Shown: positions 20,095 through 29,436 of the stretch, in pieces | Layout: each line of letters opens with the position of its first letter | Numbering within the stretch: the stretch's first letter is position 1 | Virus record (IMG/VR): IMGVR_UViG_3300028146_000013 | Span: 1 to 50,628 of that record | Source of the DNA: a virus | Strand: one strand, 5' to 3' | DNA length: 50,628 bases | Notes under the pieces: model-generated | The model's input: only the letters and a program-made list of their open reading frames with translations | What the model was told of the DNA's origin: nothing | Database searches by the model: none | Program-made: the position numbers and the translations under genes

Positions 20095-22257
20095 TTAGAG
20101 GTTGCCCTCTGAGATCCAATCGGTTCCAAGGATGTTTGAAGAACTGCTAGTGACCCGAGCCCAGCCTTTAGCTGTCGCCGGGGTAACGCCGAGATGGATA
20201 GCCCGGTCACCAATCGTCCAAGTCCCAGCAGTTGGGACACTAGAGAAGTTCTGTTCGATGTTGCAGCCTGTCCCGGCGTTATTGATCAAGCTCGCAGATG
20301 CCCCGGTGGTCAGGTTCATCTCTACGGTCTTGTCGATGAACGATCCAGTGCAAGTGCCTGAGCTTTGGAAGCAAGTCGTCGGGCCAAGGATCTCGCCGCC
20401 TGTGATGTTAACCCCGGTGCAGCCGTTGAGCAACAATCCTACATTGAGGTTAGAGGTAAATATCACTCCGGAGAAGCAGGCCGTGATGATGGCGTTTAGG
20501 TTGGCGCAAGCGGCAGTGCCTGAAGCAACGACTTGCTTGAACCGGGTCCCGCTCGCATTCACGTTCGTGATGTTGAACCCACCGACCTGGGCGGCTTGCC
20601 AAGCTATCCCGGTTCCCGTGATGTCGATGGTGTAGTTGCCGCCCGTGAGAGTCAGGTTCTGCAGGTTGCCACTGGTCGCCGAGGTAAAGAGTGCCGCGCC
20701 AGTCCCGTAGTGGACCACGTTGTTATCCGCTAGAAGCACGTTGTTGAGCCCGCCCGCGCCTGAGATAACGCTAATGCCCGATCCGGCCATCAAAGCTCCG
20801 CCAACCTGGGTGCCGTTGTTGCTCGAAGGCATGGTGACCGAGTTACCTATGACCGTGTAACCGCCTAGCCCTGACGTGGGCCCGCCGCTAACTTGAATGC
20901 CGTCGCCCTGACTCATGCGGCTAACAGTGTTGCCAATGATCGACACGGGCACCAAGCCCGTAGCTACTCCACCCGCGCCAATACCTGCAGGTACCAAGGT
21001 GCGGGTCCGGGTGTTGATGCAGCAGTTCTGCACAGTATTGCCGTGGACTTGCGTTCCGCCGATCCCTGCACCGACCAAGTAGATCCCCGCTCCGGTAGTC
21101 TGGGCCGGGTCGCTGATAACCCCGTCGAGTCCTCTAGCTCCTATGATGTTCTCAACTTGATTATCATAGAATCGATTGAAGGTATCTACGCTTCCAGACC
21201 CTGCGCCGGGCAGGTAGAGTAATAGCCCGTAGGTTGTGTGAGCGCCAATTCGGTTGCCCTGAACTAGATTGCGAAACGGCAGGCCGCTGCCGACCGTGGC
21301 GAATTCGTCAAGGATCTGAACTCCGTAGCCGCCACCCCCGTAGAAGTCGTTGTTGACGATGACGTTGTAGGAAGGCGCGGCGGTTCCACCACCGTTGCCG
21401 CTATAGATACTAACATCTCCCCCAGTGCCCGCCTGGAGGCCATTGAGGATCTTCTCTTGGGCCCCTGAGAACCAGTTGTTGTAGATCGTGTTGTGGTTGG
21501 CGGCTCCATTGAGCCAAACCCCCGACCAGACGAACCCATTGAACAAGCAGCGATCCACAGTGCAGTTCGAGGAGTTTAGTAGCTGAACGCAGCCGTAGGT
21601 GGAGGTACCAGTGGTGGGCGGGAGGATATTGACCTGGAAGTTCGTGAACCTCGCGCCTGTGATACCGCTGCAGAGGAAGTTGGTCATACCGCCGTTAGCC
21701 CACTGGAAGATCGTATTCCAGCCATCGCCTATGATCATCTGGTTGGTGCCGACGCTAAAGGTAACGGAGAACTTGTAGGTGCCTTGAGGACCGTAGACAA
21801 CGGAACTAGACGCCAGGGCTCCGACCATGGCGGGCGATGAGTCAAGGATGCCGGTAGGATCGGCTCCGTAACGGAGGAGATTGCCTACTCCGTACTGGAC
21901 GTGCAGAGTGCCGGTGGTGAACCCGGCCGCGATCTCGGCGGGAGTGGCGACGGGGCTCGGATTAATGGCGACCTGGGCCGCTGCAACCGCGACAGGGACG
22001 GCGGCGGCGACCGCTGCGGCTTGAGTAGTGCCGCCGAGATTCGTCAGCGCAGTGGCCGCGTCTGTGGCCGACGTGCCGCCCTGTGTGATCAGAATAGGCA
22101 GCGCCCCCGCGTTACCGAGGCCGAGCGCCGCGAGCGCTTGGGGGACCGTCTGCGCCCCATTCAGCACAAAGTTACACGTGACATCGATCCCATTCAGCCA
22201 TACCGACTTGATCGGCGGGGTCTGAAACGGCTTGAAGTTTTGTGGAGTGAAAGCCAT
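20095..22257 (-). CDS. Tailspike with right-handed beta-helix
   Basis: A 720-aa protein. An N-terminal head (1-110) with Ala-rich helix is followed by RYGADPTG, the typical start of pectate-lyase-like phage beta-helices, and then regular N/G/V-rich turns (for example NHNTIYNNWF, NLVQGNRIGAHTT, PVSIIGNTVSRM) up to about 600. The C-terminal 90 residues are a beta-rich cap. Such spikes bind and often cut host surface polysaccharide. No catalytic residues can be assigned by eye. Confidence 0.8.
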   Translation of the reverse strand: MAFTPQNFKPFQTPPIKSVWLNGIDVTCNFVLNGAQTVPQALAALGLGNAGALPILITQGGTSATDAATALTNLGGTTQAAAVAAAVPVAVAAAQVAINPSPVATPAEIAAGFTTGTLHVQYGVGNLLRYGADPTGILDSSPAMVGALASSSVVYGPQGTYKFSVTFSVGTNQMIIGDGWNTIFQWANGGMTNFLCSGITGARFTNFQVNILPPTTGTSTYGCVQLLNSSNCTVDRCLFNGFVWSGVWLNGAANHNTIYNNWFSGAQEKILNGLQAGTGGDVSIYSGNGGGTAAPSYNVIVNNDFYGGGGYGVQILDEFATVGSGLPFRNLVQGNRIGAHTTYGLLLYLPGAGSGSVDTFNRFYDNQVENIIGARGLDGVISDPAQTTGAGIYLVGAGIGGTQVHGNTVQNCCINTRTRTLVPAGIGAGGVATGLVPVSIIGNTVSRMSQGDGIQVSGGPTSGLGGYTVIGNSVTMPSSNNGTQVGGALMAGSGISVISGAGGLNNVLLADNNVVHYGTGAALFTSATSGNLQNLTLTGGNYTIDITGTGIAWQAAQVGGFNITNVNASGTRFKQVVASGTAACANLNAIITACFSGVIFTSNLNVGLLLNGCTGVNITGGEILGPTTCFQSSGTCTGSFIDKTVEMNLTTGASASLINNAGTGCNIEQNFSSVPTAGTWTIGDRAIHLGVTPATAKGWARVTSSSSNILGTDWISEGNL

Positions 22258-22260
22258 GAG

Positions 22261-22578
22261 CTATCCTAGTGCAGGCGGAGGTAGGATCGTAAAGCGATCA
22301 GGGATAGAACAGTCAGGAATAGCGTAGTCAGGGATAGCCGATGAGCCATTGAAGTCACAGAACAAGGTGTACTGATCGGTCTCCTTCTGAGCCCACGGCA
22401 CACTCATAATGTCCGGTACCGCCCGTACAAAGTCCTGGGGCTGTCTAGCCTCGTTGTGTTCGGGGCAACGGTAGAGACCTTGCCAGTTGCGGACCATGGT
22501 CGAAGCCTTGCGCTTCCGCCCGCACATAGAGCAAGCTGCGTTCCAATCACCTAGCTCAAAGTAGTCAGCCCTTCCCAT
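22261..22578 (-). CDS. Conserved zinc-ribbon phage protein
   Basis: A 105-aa protein with CSMCG (17-21) and CPEH (about 39-42) in the frame W.GL.RC.EHNEAR.PQDFVR. This is a common small protein beside head and tail genes of podoviruses, with no known role. The ATG at 22578 follows AAGGGG; it overlaps the PurD-like gene by 14 bases. Confidence 0.7.
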   Translation of the reverse strand: MGRADYFELGDWNAACSMCGRKRKASTMVRNWQGLYRCPEHNEARQPQDFVRAVPDIMSVPWAQKETDQYTLFCDFNGSSAIPDYAIPDCSIPDRFTILPPPALG

Positions 22579-23863
22579 AGCGCATCCCCTTAGCGAAGCC
22601 ATAGGCTTGAAGTAGTGGAAGCTGGTCTTTAAGTCGCTTGCCTATGTCAGTGCGGCACATCACGTTGGAGGGCCACGATATACCATTGATGACTTCGTAG
22701 GCCGCTAGTCTAGCAGCCTCTACCGTGGGTCCCGCGCCCGTAGCCACCAAGTTGTAGGTCCCAGCGGTAAGAATGCGCTTACCCTCAAGCCCAAGAGCCT
22801 TGCCCATCTTCACTTGCTGGAAGTGGACATGAGTCATGTCCTCGACTCCGCTGATCGGGTAGCCCGTCCAATCCTCTGCGGGATCGCCGGGAGTTCGGGG
22901 GAAGTCCCCGTGGGCCATAACCACCCCAACCACGATATCAGTAGAGACCTCTAGGGAGTCAGTGCCCATCAGTAGGTCAACCATCCACTCTAAAGGATCG
23001 CCTTGCAGGACCTCTTGGCGGATGCAGAAGTCGGGCCAGCCGAGGCGCATGGTGAATTCTAGGGGCCAGGGCTTACCCTTATCATCAACGATACAATTGA
23101 CATTGCAGTCACCAACAAAATTGACGAGATGAAGATAGTCCGTTAAGGGGGCTAGCAACAGGTCAAAGAGTTTGGATTCCTTGACGTGCCGGATAACCGT
23201 CCCCATCTCGCCGGTGTTCCCACCGTAGTCGTCGTTCATGAATTTCTTGTGCTCAAAGGCTTCTTCTTTCCATGACGACCAACCGCCGGGACCGAAGAAC
23301 CCGGCGATGCCAATCTCGGTGCCCTCTACGCATTCCTGCATCATCAACTGGCCCTTGAAGAGACCTTCTTTTTCCCACCGAGAGAGTGTGAAGATACCTT
23401 CCTCTGGTGTCTTAGCTACGAAAGTCATTGCCTTGTCGGCGGCTCCGCCCCAAGGTTTAAGGGCAAAGGGCTTACCGGACTTGGATAGTACGTCGATGGC
23501 TTCCTCTGCTGAGTCTACTATTTGGTAGGGAAGTGTATCGATTCCGTAATACTCAAGTACGGCTTGCCCCTCGCCGCGATCTAGTTCGAGTTCGGCTGCT
23601 TTGGGGTTAGTCCCCATGATCGGGTAGCCTTTATCAAAGCATTCTTCGAGACCCTTGGGGTAGTCGCAGTTGCCGGTTAGGATAACCAAGTCGGCCCACT
23701 CCATGGAGGGCTTCCAGTCCTTCGGCTTCTCCACTAACCCATCACCCACGGGATGCTCTTTGGCGAGCCAATAGCGAACTTGGTGGCCCGCCTCCATAGC
23801 GCGCAGCGCTATATCGAGCGCACAGCCTTCGTCCCCGCGCATGTCCATCACCAGGAGGTTCAT
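22565..23863 (-). CDS. PurD-like ATP-grasp ligase
   Basis: A 432-aa protein related to phosphoribosylamine-glycine ligase (PurD), which joins glycine to phosphoribosylamine in purine synthesis. Seen: ALKPWGG (134-140), QECVEGTEIGI (176-186), EHKKFMNDDYGGNTGEMG (204-221), LEFTMRLGWPD (268-278), and the PurD C-terminal RTDIG (404-408). The length matches PurD. Departures: the N-terminal GGREHAL loop is replaced by MRGDEGCAL, and the metal-binding Asn of EFN.R is Thr271. The gene sits among ejection and spike genes, ATGA-coupled to the ejection protein. It may boost purines late in infection or ligate an amino acid to another substrate. Confidence 0.8.
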   Translation of the reverse strand: MNLLVMDMRGDEGCALDIALRAMEAGHQVRYWLAKEHPVGDGLVEKPKDWKPSMEWADLVILTGNCDYPKGLEECFDKGYPIMGTNPKAAELELDRGEGQAVLEYYGIDTLPYQIVDSAEEAIDVLSKSGKPFALKPWGGAADKAMTFVAKTPEEGIFTLSRWEKEGLFKGQLMMQECVEGTEIGIAGFFGPGGWSSWKEEAFEHKKFMNDDYGGNTGEMGTVIRHVKESKLFDLLLAPLTDYLHLVNFVGDCNVNCIVDDKGKPWPLEFTMRLGWPDFCIRQEVLQGDPLEWMVDLLMGTDSLEVSTDIVVGVVMAHGDFPRTPGDPAEDWTGYPISGVEDMTHVHFQQVKMGKALGLEGKRILTAGTYNLVATGAGPTVEAARLAAYEVINGISWPSNVMCRTDIGKRLKDQLPLLQAYGFAKGMRYGKG

Positions 23864-26460
23864 TGCGGTCTTTTAATGTCTTGAATCTGTTCAGGTTCCA
23901 TGCCCTCTAAGATATCAGTCCGCGCTGTTCCGCTGACAATCCCGTTGATGATCTTCCGTGTCGTAGTCATGGGTAGTCCGTGTAGTACGTATTGCATGAA
24001 TGTAGGGTTGAGGGCGACATAGCGAGCGACGGCTTTGGTGGCCTGAATGTACCATCGACCTTGAGTGATATGCCCGCCCTTCCCAAGAATCGGCTTCTCA
24101 AGGATCGAACCGGCGTGCATCGAGGCCATGGTGCCTTCCTTGACGCCGGGGTAGATAAACCGGATGATCTTGTCTAGTTCGTTGATGTCTTTAGCGAGGC
24201 CCCTGGGGAACAGCAACTCCTGCTGCTTGGCGGTGAACTGCTTGAGCCCTTCGCCCATGGCGTTCTTGCCGAAGTCAGTGATGGCGCTCATCTCCGATAG
24301 CCGAGCTAGTTGCTCTAGGGCGGTTTGACGAAGCGCCTGTAACCTAACCGGGTCATTCTTTAGCAGGTTAACCGCCGCTATAGTCATCGACTCCCCAGAG
24401 AGAATCGCGTTATAGGCTTTCTCTGGTGGCATCGTGGGGTGGTTTAGCTCTGAAAGTAGGTTCTTGTGTAGGTACTCATCTAGCTTCTTCTCAGACTCCT
24501 TGACCGCCGTGAGAGCCTCCCGTACGTTACCCTTGGCAAGAGCCTCAGGAGGCAGCTTCCCGCCTCGAACCGCGAGGGTCTTCCCGAGTTCCCTCAAGTC
24601 AGCCGCCACGGCGCTTCCGTGAACCGCCTCGACCATGGGGCCTGACTTATCCTTGTCGAGCCAATTCAGAAGCTTCATCCCGTCTATGGTCATCGCGCCG
24701 CTTTCATCTCGCGACGAAACCCGCCCGAGGAGAGTCCTCAAGTCTTGAGATTGAACCTGCTTCCACGTTCCCTCGCCCACGATCTTCCTTACCTGGTTAA
24801 CCGTGGAGGCCTTGCCCGACGAAGTAATGAGCCCAACCACCTGTGCCGGGCTAGGCGGAGCGTCGGTCCGGGTTAGCTTCTGAAGCTTCTGTATCGTCGC
24901 GTCGTCGAACTTAGCCCGAGTGGCCTTGTACCAACTGTTGATGTCTCGGAAGCTCTTGACGAATGGGGCTACTGAAGGGTCGTTAGCGGCTAAGTCGATG
25001 GCGTCGTCGGTGGCCTGCGACAGATACATGTGATCGCCTTGGGTAGTGTTGCGCTGGAGGGCAGTGGCTCTACCCCGCTCCCTAAGGACCGTTCGGATAC
25101 GCTGGGCATCTTTGAGGGAGATGTTGCCCTCTACCGGCAACGAGATCCCAAACTCTTTCTCTAGCTGCGCAGCGAACTCTTGCTCCTCCGCCTCCCCCAG
25201 CTTACCCAGTTCCTTGGTGACTGGAGTGTTGGTAGACTTGGGCAGTTGACTGAGGATCTGCTGCGCGGCTTCCCTGATAGGACCCACCGGGACGATCTTG
25301 GCGCCGCCGAGTGCCCCGTGGAGCTTATCGTAGCTATCGTTCGCCGCTGACTTAAACGATGACCAAGCACCACTAGCCTTCGCCTCCACCACCGCAGCAT
25401 CAGGGCCTGACCACTGAGTTAGTTTCTTGACCTCAGCTAGGGCCGGGTCGATCAGCTTGTCTGCGACCGCTCGATTCTCAGCGACGTGGGTCTCTAGAGC
25501 TTCGCTCTGAGCCTGAATGGCTTTCTGGATCATCTCCCCGACTTCACGCCCTGAGAACGCGGAGGTAGGGTTATGGATCTCCTTCAACGTGGCGTCGATG
25601 TAAGGCTTGGGCATTCCGCCCTTCTCAAGGACCTGGGCGACCTCACTCAACACATACTTGCGGTTCGCCTCGAACTGCTTGGCGTAGCGCCCAGTGACCT
25701 TCGTGGCGTCTACCTCGATACGCGCTAGCTTCTTCAAGTCCTCGCCCGAGGTAGCCCAGTGGGGGATAGCTCCCCCTGCCTTCGCCCGGTCGAATAGCCG
25801 CTTTGACTCGTCGGTGACGCCGGTAAAGAACCGGGGGATCTCGCCTCTTAGCGCCCTACCAACCACCCGCCCACCAACCTCGCCTACGGCTCCTCCAATC
25901 GCCTGCTCTTTCATCTGGCCTTTCTCTTGCTCCCACGTCTTGGATCGAGTTCCAGCGACTTCCTTGACGCCCTCTCTAGCTTCATAGCCTGCTACTGCGC
26001 CAGCCGCCGACCCGATGATGCCGCCGATCAAGGACCCCGGCCATCCGCCCGCTCGGCCAGCCGCTGCCCCTGCTTCGCTACCCAAGATCGACCCAGCGAT
26101 CACTGGGCTATCCGCAACCGCGCCTGACAAGAACCCCATGTTCTCCTTCTGAACCTCGATTTTCTTGCCCTCTTTCATCACGAACATGCGAGGGGTGTTA
26201 CCGTCTCCCCATTCGAGCGACACACTACCCTTGCCGTAGCGCTTCTCTAGAAAGAGCTTGGTCTCGTTGGTCGTGTCGTGGGCCTGGATACCGGCTCTAT
26301 CAGCGAAGCTCAAGCCCTCGTTGACCTCACCCTCTCCGTAGGCTGCGCTTGCGCCATGGCCTGAGGAAGGGGAGACCTTGTAGCCTTGCGGAGGATCAGG
26401 GTCAGGCCCCGCTCCAACTACCTTGAAGCCAGGCGGTGGCGGAGGGCTAGCGTCCGTCAT
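23860..26460 (-). CDS. Large internal virion / DNA ejection protein
   Basis: An 866-aa protein. It begins with a Pro-rich tail (PPPPPGFKVVG, then PPQGYKV), has a hydrophobic Gly/Ala zipper (about 125-160, GSILGSEAGAAAGRAGG and GGIIGSAAGAVAGYEA), then long alpha-helical coils to the end. This is the layout of ejection proteins of P22-like and T7-like phages (gp16 / gp20 position) that enter the host with the DNA. No lytic transglycosylase motif is visible. ATG at 26460 is preferred over 26478; neither has a strong ribosome-binding site. Confidence 0.7.
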   Translation of the reverse strand: MTDASPPPPPGFKVVGAGPDPDPPQGYKVSPSSGHGASAAYGEGEVNEGLSFADRAGIQAHDTTNETKLFLEKRYGKGSVSLEWGDGNTPRMFVMKEGKKIEVQKENMGFLSGAVADSPVIAGSILGSEAGAAAGRAGGWPGSLIGGIIGSAAGAVAGYEAREGVKEVAGTRSKTWEQEKGQMKEQAIGGAVGEVGGRVVGRALRGEIPRFFTGVTDESKRLFDRAKAGGAIPHWATSGEDLKKLARIEVDATKVTGRYAKQFEANRKYVLSEVAQVLEKGGMPKPYIDATLKEIHNPTSAFSGREVGEMIQKAIQAQSEALETHVAENRAVADKLIDPALAEVKKLTQWSGPDAAVVEAKASGAWSSFKSAANDSYDKLHGALGGAKIVPVGPIREAAQQILSQLPKSTNTPVTKELGKLGEAEEQEFAAQLEKEFGISLPVEGNISLKDAQRIRTVLRERGRATALQRNTTQGDHMYLSQATDDAIDLAANDPSVAPFVKSFRDINSWYKATRAKFDDATIQKLQKLTRTDAPPSPAQVVGLITSSGKASTVNQVRKIVGEGTWKQVQSQDLRTLLGRVSSRDESGAMTIDGMKLLNWLDKDKSGPMVEAVHGSAVAADLRELGKTLAVRGGKLPPEALAKGNVREALTAVKESEKKLDEYLHKNLLSELNHPTMPPEKAYNAILSGESMTIAAVNLLKNDPVRLQALRQTALEQLARLSEMSAITDFGKNAMGEGLKQFTAKQQELLFPRGLAKDINELDKIIRFIYPGVKEGTMASMHAGSILEKPILGKGGHITQGRWYIQATKAVARYVALNPTFMQYVLHGLPMTTTRKIINGIVSGTARTDILEGMEPEQIQDIKRPQ

Positions 26461-27829
26461 AAGGAACCCACTTACCATCGATCAGAGCCATCTTATCGCC
26501 AGCATCATTAACCGCTATCTTCTCGGGCGTCTTCGCCCCAGTCAAAGTCTCCCGTAGCTTCCTCAACGATTCCCGGCTACTATCCTTGGTATCGAACGTC
26601 TTGCGACCTCTCGCAATCGTCTCAATCTCCTCCTGCTTGAGCTTGGAGAAGTACCCACCTTTATAGATGGGCTTCTGCACTAACCCTTGAAGCGTAGCCA
26701 AGTCAGACTCGAACTGGTGGGATATCTGTGCAGTATGTCTACCCAGCTTCGGGCCGACAAACTCTTCGACCTGCCGCACCTTGCCTAGACCGCCGGTTAC
26801 TTCAATGCCCGCAGCGTCTGCTTGGTCAAGGGTAGTGAGTAGCCGGTCGATCAAGTTAACCGCAGTCTCTACTTCAGCAGGAGCCTTCTTTGGGGCTGCA
26901 AGGTTTCTAAGATCCCCTCGCTCTTTCGCCTCCTTGTAAGCCTTATCAGAGGCAGCAGAGCGGCTCAAGCCTTGCTTACGATATTGAGCCGTCGATTCGG
27001 CAATCTTCTCAGCCACTGTAGCAGCGGCGGCTTTAGGAATCTTACCGCCTAGATCTGGGTCAGACTGAATACGATTGGTAGCGTCTGCTATGTCATCCTT
27101 TGAAGGGTTGAGATCATTTGCCCCGGCCTTGTCTCGATGATTCATTCGGTCCTTAATGTCTTTAGCTTCTAAAGGCATAAGGACACCGACTCTGTAATTG
27201 CGCTCTCTAGTCAAAGCCTCTTCAGCGGCTTTAGCCGCTTGAGATTGTTCGGTCAACGCCTTATCCTTCGCAGTCTGAATCCCCGACTGGAGCGCCTTCT
27301 TAAGCTCTGGCGTCCAGTGCTTCATTAGCTCGAAGATCTTCTGGATGTTGGGGTTCTTAGCTTCCTCTGGATAGAAGCTCTGGAACATCATCACCGCTTG
27401 GTCAGCCCCCTTTTGATCCTCCGCGCCGCCGAGGAGTTCCGAGGCGTGTTGGAGTTGCTGTAGCTGCACATCATTCGTGCGCTTCATAATGTTTTCATGC
27501 TGTTGAAGCATGAGGGTGGATCGCTCTAGAGTCTTGCCCCCTTCCTCGTACATTCCAGCCGCAACCTGCGCGTGACCGACTTGCTGCAAGTAGCCCGACT
27601 CCTGCACCAACCGCTCCGTGGGGTCCTGGCTACCCTTGGCGTTAATCCCGTTCATTACCTCCATCATCTTCTTCTGCTGATCTAGTAGCAGTTTGGACCT
27701 TTGAACAACGAGGTCCTTGTCCTTGATATCAAGCTGCGTCTCCTGCATCTTGAGGGGGAACATCTGCTGGCGCTGGGAATACTCCTGCCCAGCGATAGCC
27801 CCTTCGACAAAGCCGCCGAGATCAGCCAT
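26447..27829 (-). CDS. Internal virion / ejection protein
   Basis: A 460-aa, almost entirely helical and charged protein with Gln-rich coiled coils (about 15-60 and 100-140). No membrane span. It lies between the gp7-like protein and the large ejection protein, the place of P22 gp20-type ejection proteins. GGGGAG lies about 8 bases before its ATG, inside the previous gene's end. Confidence 0.65.
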   Translation of the reverse strand: MADLGGFVEGAIAGQEYSQRQQMFPLKMQETQLDIKDKDLVVQRSKLLLDQQKKMMEVMNGINAKGSQDPTERLVQESGYLQQVGHAQVAAGMYEEGGKTLERSTLMLQQHENIMKRTNDVQLQQLQHASELLGGAEDQKGADQAVMMFQSFYPEEAKNPNIQKIFELMKHWTPELKKALQSGIQTAKDKALTEQSQAAKAAEEALTRERNYRVGVLMPLEAKDIKDRMNHRDKAGANDLNPSKDDIADATNRIQSDPDLGGKIPKAAAATVAEKIAESTAQYRKQGLSRSAASDKAYKEAKERGDLRNLAAPKKAPAEVETAVNLIDRLLTTLDQADAAGIEVTGGLGKVRQVEEFVGPKLGRHTAQISHQFESDLATLQGLVQKPIYKGGYFSKLKQEEIETIARGRKTFDTKDSSRESLRKLRETLTGAKTPEKIAVNDAGDKMALIDGKWVPYDGR

Positions 27830-28424
27830 GGGCTGGCGCTCCCCAGCTAGTGAAGTCGTTAGACGGTGGAGGCGCCATATACTGTCCTGATGGCGTTATC
27901 GGGTCTAGACCATAATTGGGATCGCCGCCCGAAGGCTGATTGAACATCCCGCTACGTCCTGCAAAGGTCATACCCGCAAGCAATTGCTGTAGCGACTGGT
28001 TAGACGCCGACTGCGCCCCCGAGGCTACATTAAGGCTCTGCGTGGGGTTGACGGGGGATGTTAGCCCTGCGAACTGGCCCAGTAGCTGGGCTTGGGTCTG
28101 GTAAACGTTCGTGGCATAGTCCTGACCGTACTTGGTCAGGGCAATCGCCTCGTTGCCAGAGCCCAAGAACCCGCTTCCCGCCATCTGCCTAGCCACAGCT
28201 TGTTCGCCCTGCTGCTGGTTGAACTTGTAGCCAGGGAGGCTAGTGACCGAGCTTGGATCAGAGATCAGCTTCTGTAGCATCTGGGCGTACTGTTGCTGTT
28301 CGCCAAACACCGTTGCGGATTGACTCTGAGCCTGATGCGAGATTCCGTGTTGCTGGGACATCTGATAGGCGCTCATGCCTAGCCCAACAACCCCTACTAC
28401 TCCGGCTGTTACGGCTCCACTCAT
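27822..28424 (-). CDS. gp7-like DNA ejection protein
   Basis: A 200-aa protein with an N-terminal hydrophobic Gly/Val stretch (AGVVGVVGLGMSAYQM), then a Gln/Ser-rich helical body and a Pro-rich tail. This matches P22 gp7-type ejection proteins (about 200-230 aa), which form part of the periplasmic channel. It overlaps the next gene by 8 bases and is ATGA-coupled to the SET gene upstream. Confidence 0.7.
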   Translation of the reverse strand: MSGAVTAGVVGVVGLGMSAYQMSQQHGISHQAQSQSATVFGEQQQYAQMLQKLISDPSSVTSLPGYKFNQQQGEQAVARQMAGSGFLGSGNEAIALTKYGQDYATNVYQTQAQLLGQFAGLTSPVNPTQSLNVASGAQSASNQSLQQLLAGMTFAGRSGMFNQPSGGDPNYGLDPITPSGQYMAPPPSNDFTSWGAPAHG

Positions 28425-29215
28425 GCGGCTAACCTCCTATCGTATAGAACACGATAGTCAATGGTGATCTCGTCGCCAGCGAGAATGCGAGAAGTAGCTA
28501 CCAAGTCCATGTGATCCCGCTCGCCCACGAACTTAGCGTTGGGTACGAAGGAATGATTGGTGTAGCGACCGGCGGGAGTGCGTTTGAAGGCGCGCATCGC
28601 AGGAGCGATGAACTCTCCGGGGTAGAAGCCTTTAGAAGCTATAACCCCTTTACCGCTAATCGGAGACTCTTTAATCTCCACTCCGTAGTCTTTATCGAAC
28701 TCGATTACATCGCTATCGTTCTCAAAGAAAGGTCGAACCTTTTCCTCGTCAACCCCCCGCTCGATGAACATCTGGCGGTAATGAAGTTGCTGGCCTAGTT
28801 TCAAGACCTCCTCCGCACTCTCGAAGATGTCGGCGGTCATCCCTGCTACGTCACGGCACTCCGCCACGTTCGGGTGGATCGTCCGGGCCAGGACATCCGT
28901 GATGGTGTAGACGACCATATGGTAGCCAGGGGTGGTGTTGACCTGGAGCGGTGCGTCAAGCCTGACCTTGCCATTGGGGCTAATCAGGATCAGCGACCCG
29001 CTGACTAACTGACAAGTGTGGCCGTAGAAGTGCCCTCGACCTACGAACAGTGTCCCTGCTGGTATCCGCATCTCCCTGATATAGACCCCCGGAGCAAAAA
29101 TATGCTCGACGGGCGTCTCGTTCTGAGGCATTAGGGATACCTGATAGGCCACATAGGCAACCTTCTCCTTCCACGTTAGAACTTCCGGTACCTTATCCCA
29201 CTGTTCAACATCCAT
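28421..29215 (-). CDS. Cupin-SET fusion protein
   Basis: A 264-aa protein with two parts. Residues about 38-118 look like a cupin barrel (PGVYIREMRIPAGT, GHFYGHTCQLVSG with His62/His66). Residues about 178-256 form a SET methyltransferase core: ISGKGVIASKGFYPGE, then NHSFVPNA (220-227), the S-adenosylmethionine site, and GDEITIDY with Tyr254. The usual SET insert is short and no cysteine-rich pre- or post-SET region is present. SET proteins transfer methyl groups to lysine. It lies between neck and ejection genes, TAATG-coupled. It may methylate a virion or host protein, or be a structural reuse of the folds. Confidence 0.75.
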   Translation of the reverse strand: MDVEQWDKVPEVLTWKEKVAYVAYQVSLMPQNETPVEHIFAPGVYIREMRIPAGTLFVGRGHFYGHTCQLVSGSLILISPNGKVRLDAPLQVNTTPGYHMVVYTITDVLARTIHPNVAECRDVAGMTADIFESAEEVLKLGQQLHYRQMFIERGVDEEKVRPFFENDSDVIEFDKDYGVEIKESPISGKGVIASKGFYPGEFIAPAMRAFKRTPAGRYTNHSFVPNAKFVGERDHMDLVATSRILAGDEITIDYRVLYDRRLAA

Positions 29216-29436
29216 TATGATGCCGCCGTTTGGGCCACTACGACCCCGTTTTGAAAGGTGATAGAACCGTTAGAGCCGCCCGAGGTTAGCTTAGCGGTGG
29301 CGATTGTGCCGGTAAAGCCTTTACCTAGAAGGATGTTAATCCGGTTGAACCAACCAAACCAACCTAAGGTAAACACCCCAGCGTGGCCTTCGACCGGCGG
29401 CTGCGCTCTTGGCGGGATTGTGCTGGTCTGACTCAT
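29215..29436 (-). CDS. Small conserved neck-region protein
   Basis: A 73-aa protein with a Pro-rich start, an aromatic motif GWFGWFNRIN, and a beta-rich Gly/Ser C-terminus (GSNGSITFQNG). Small proteins with this tail are common beside P22-like neck genes; role unknown. Overlaps the gp10-like gene by 4 bases. Confidence 0.6.
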   Translation of the reverse strand: MSQTSTIPPRAQPPVEGHAGVFTLGWFGWFNRINILLGKGFTGTIATAKLTSGGSNGSITFQNGVVVAQTAAS

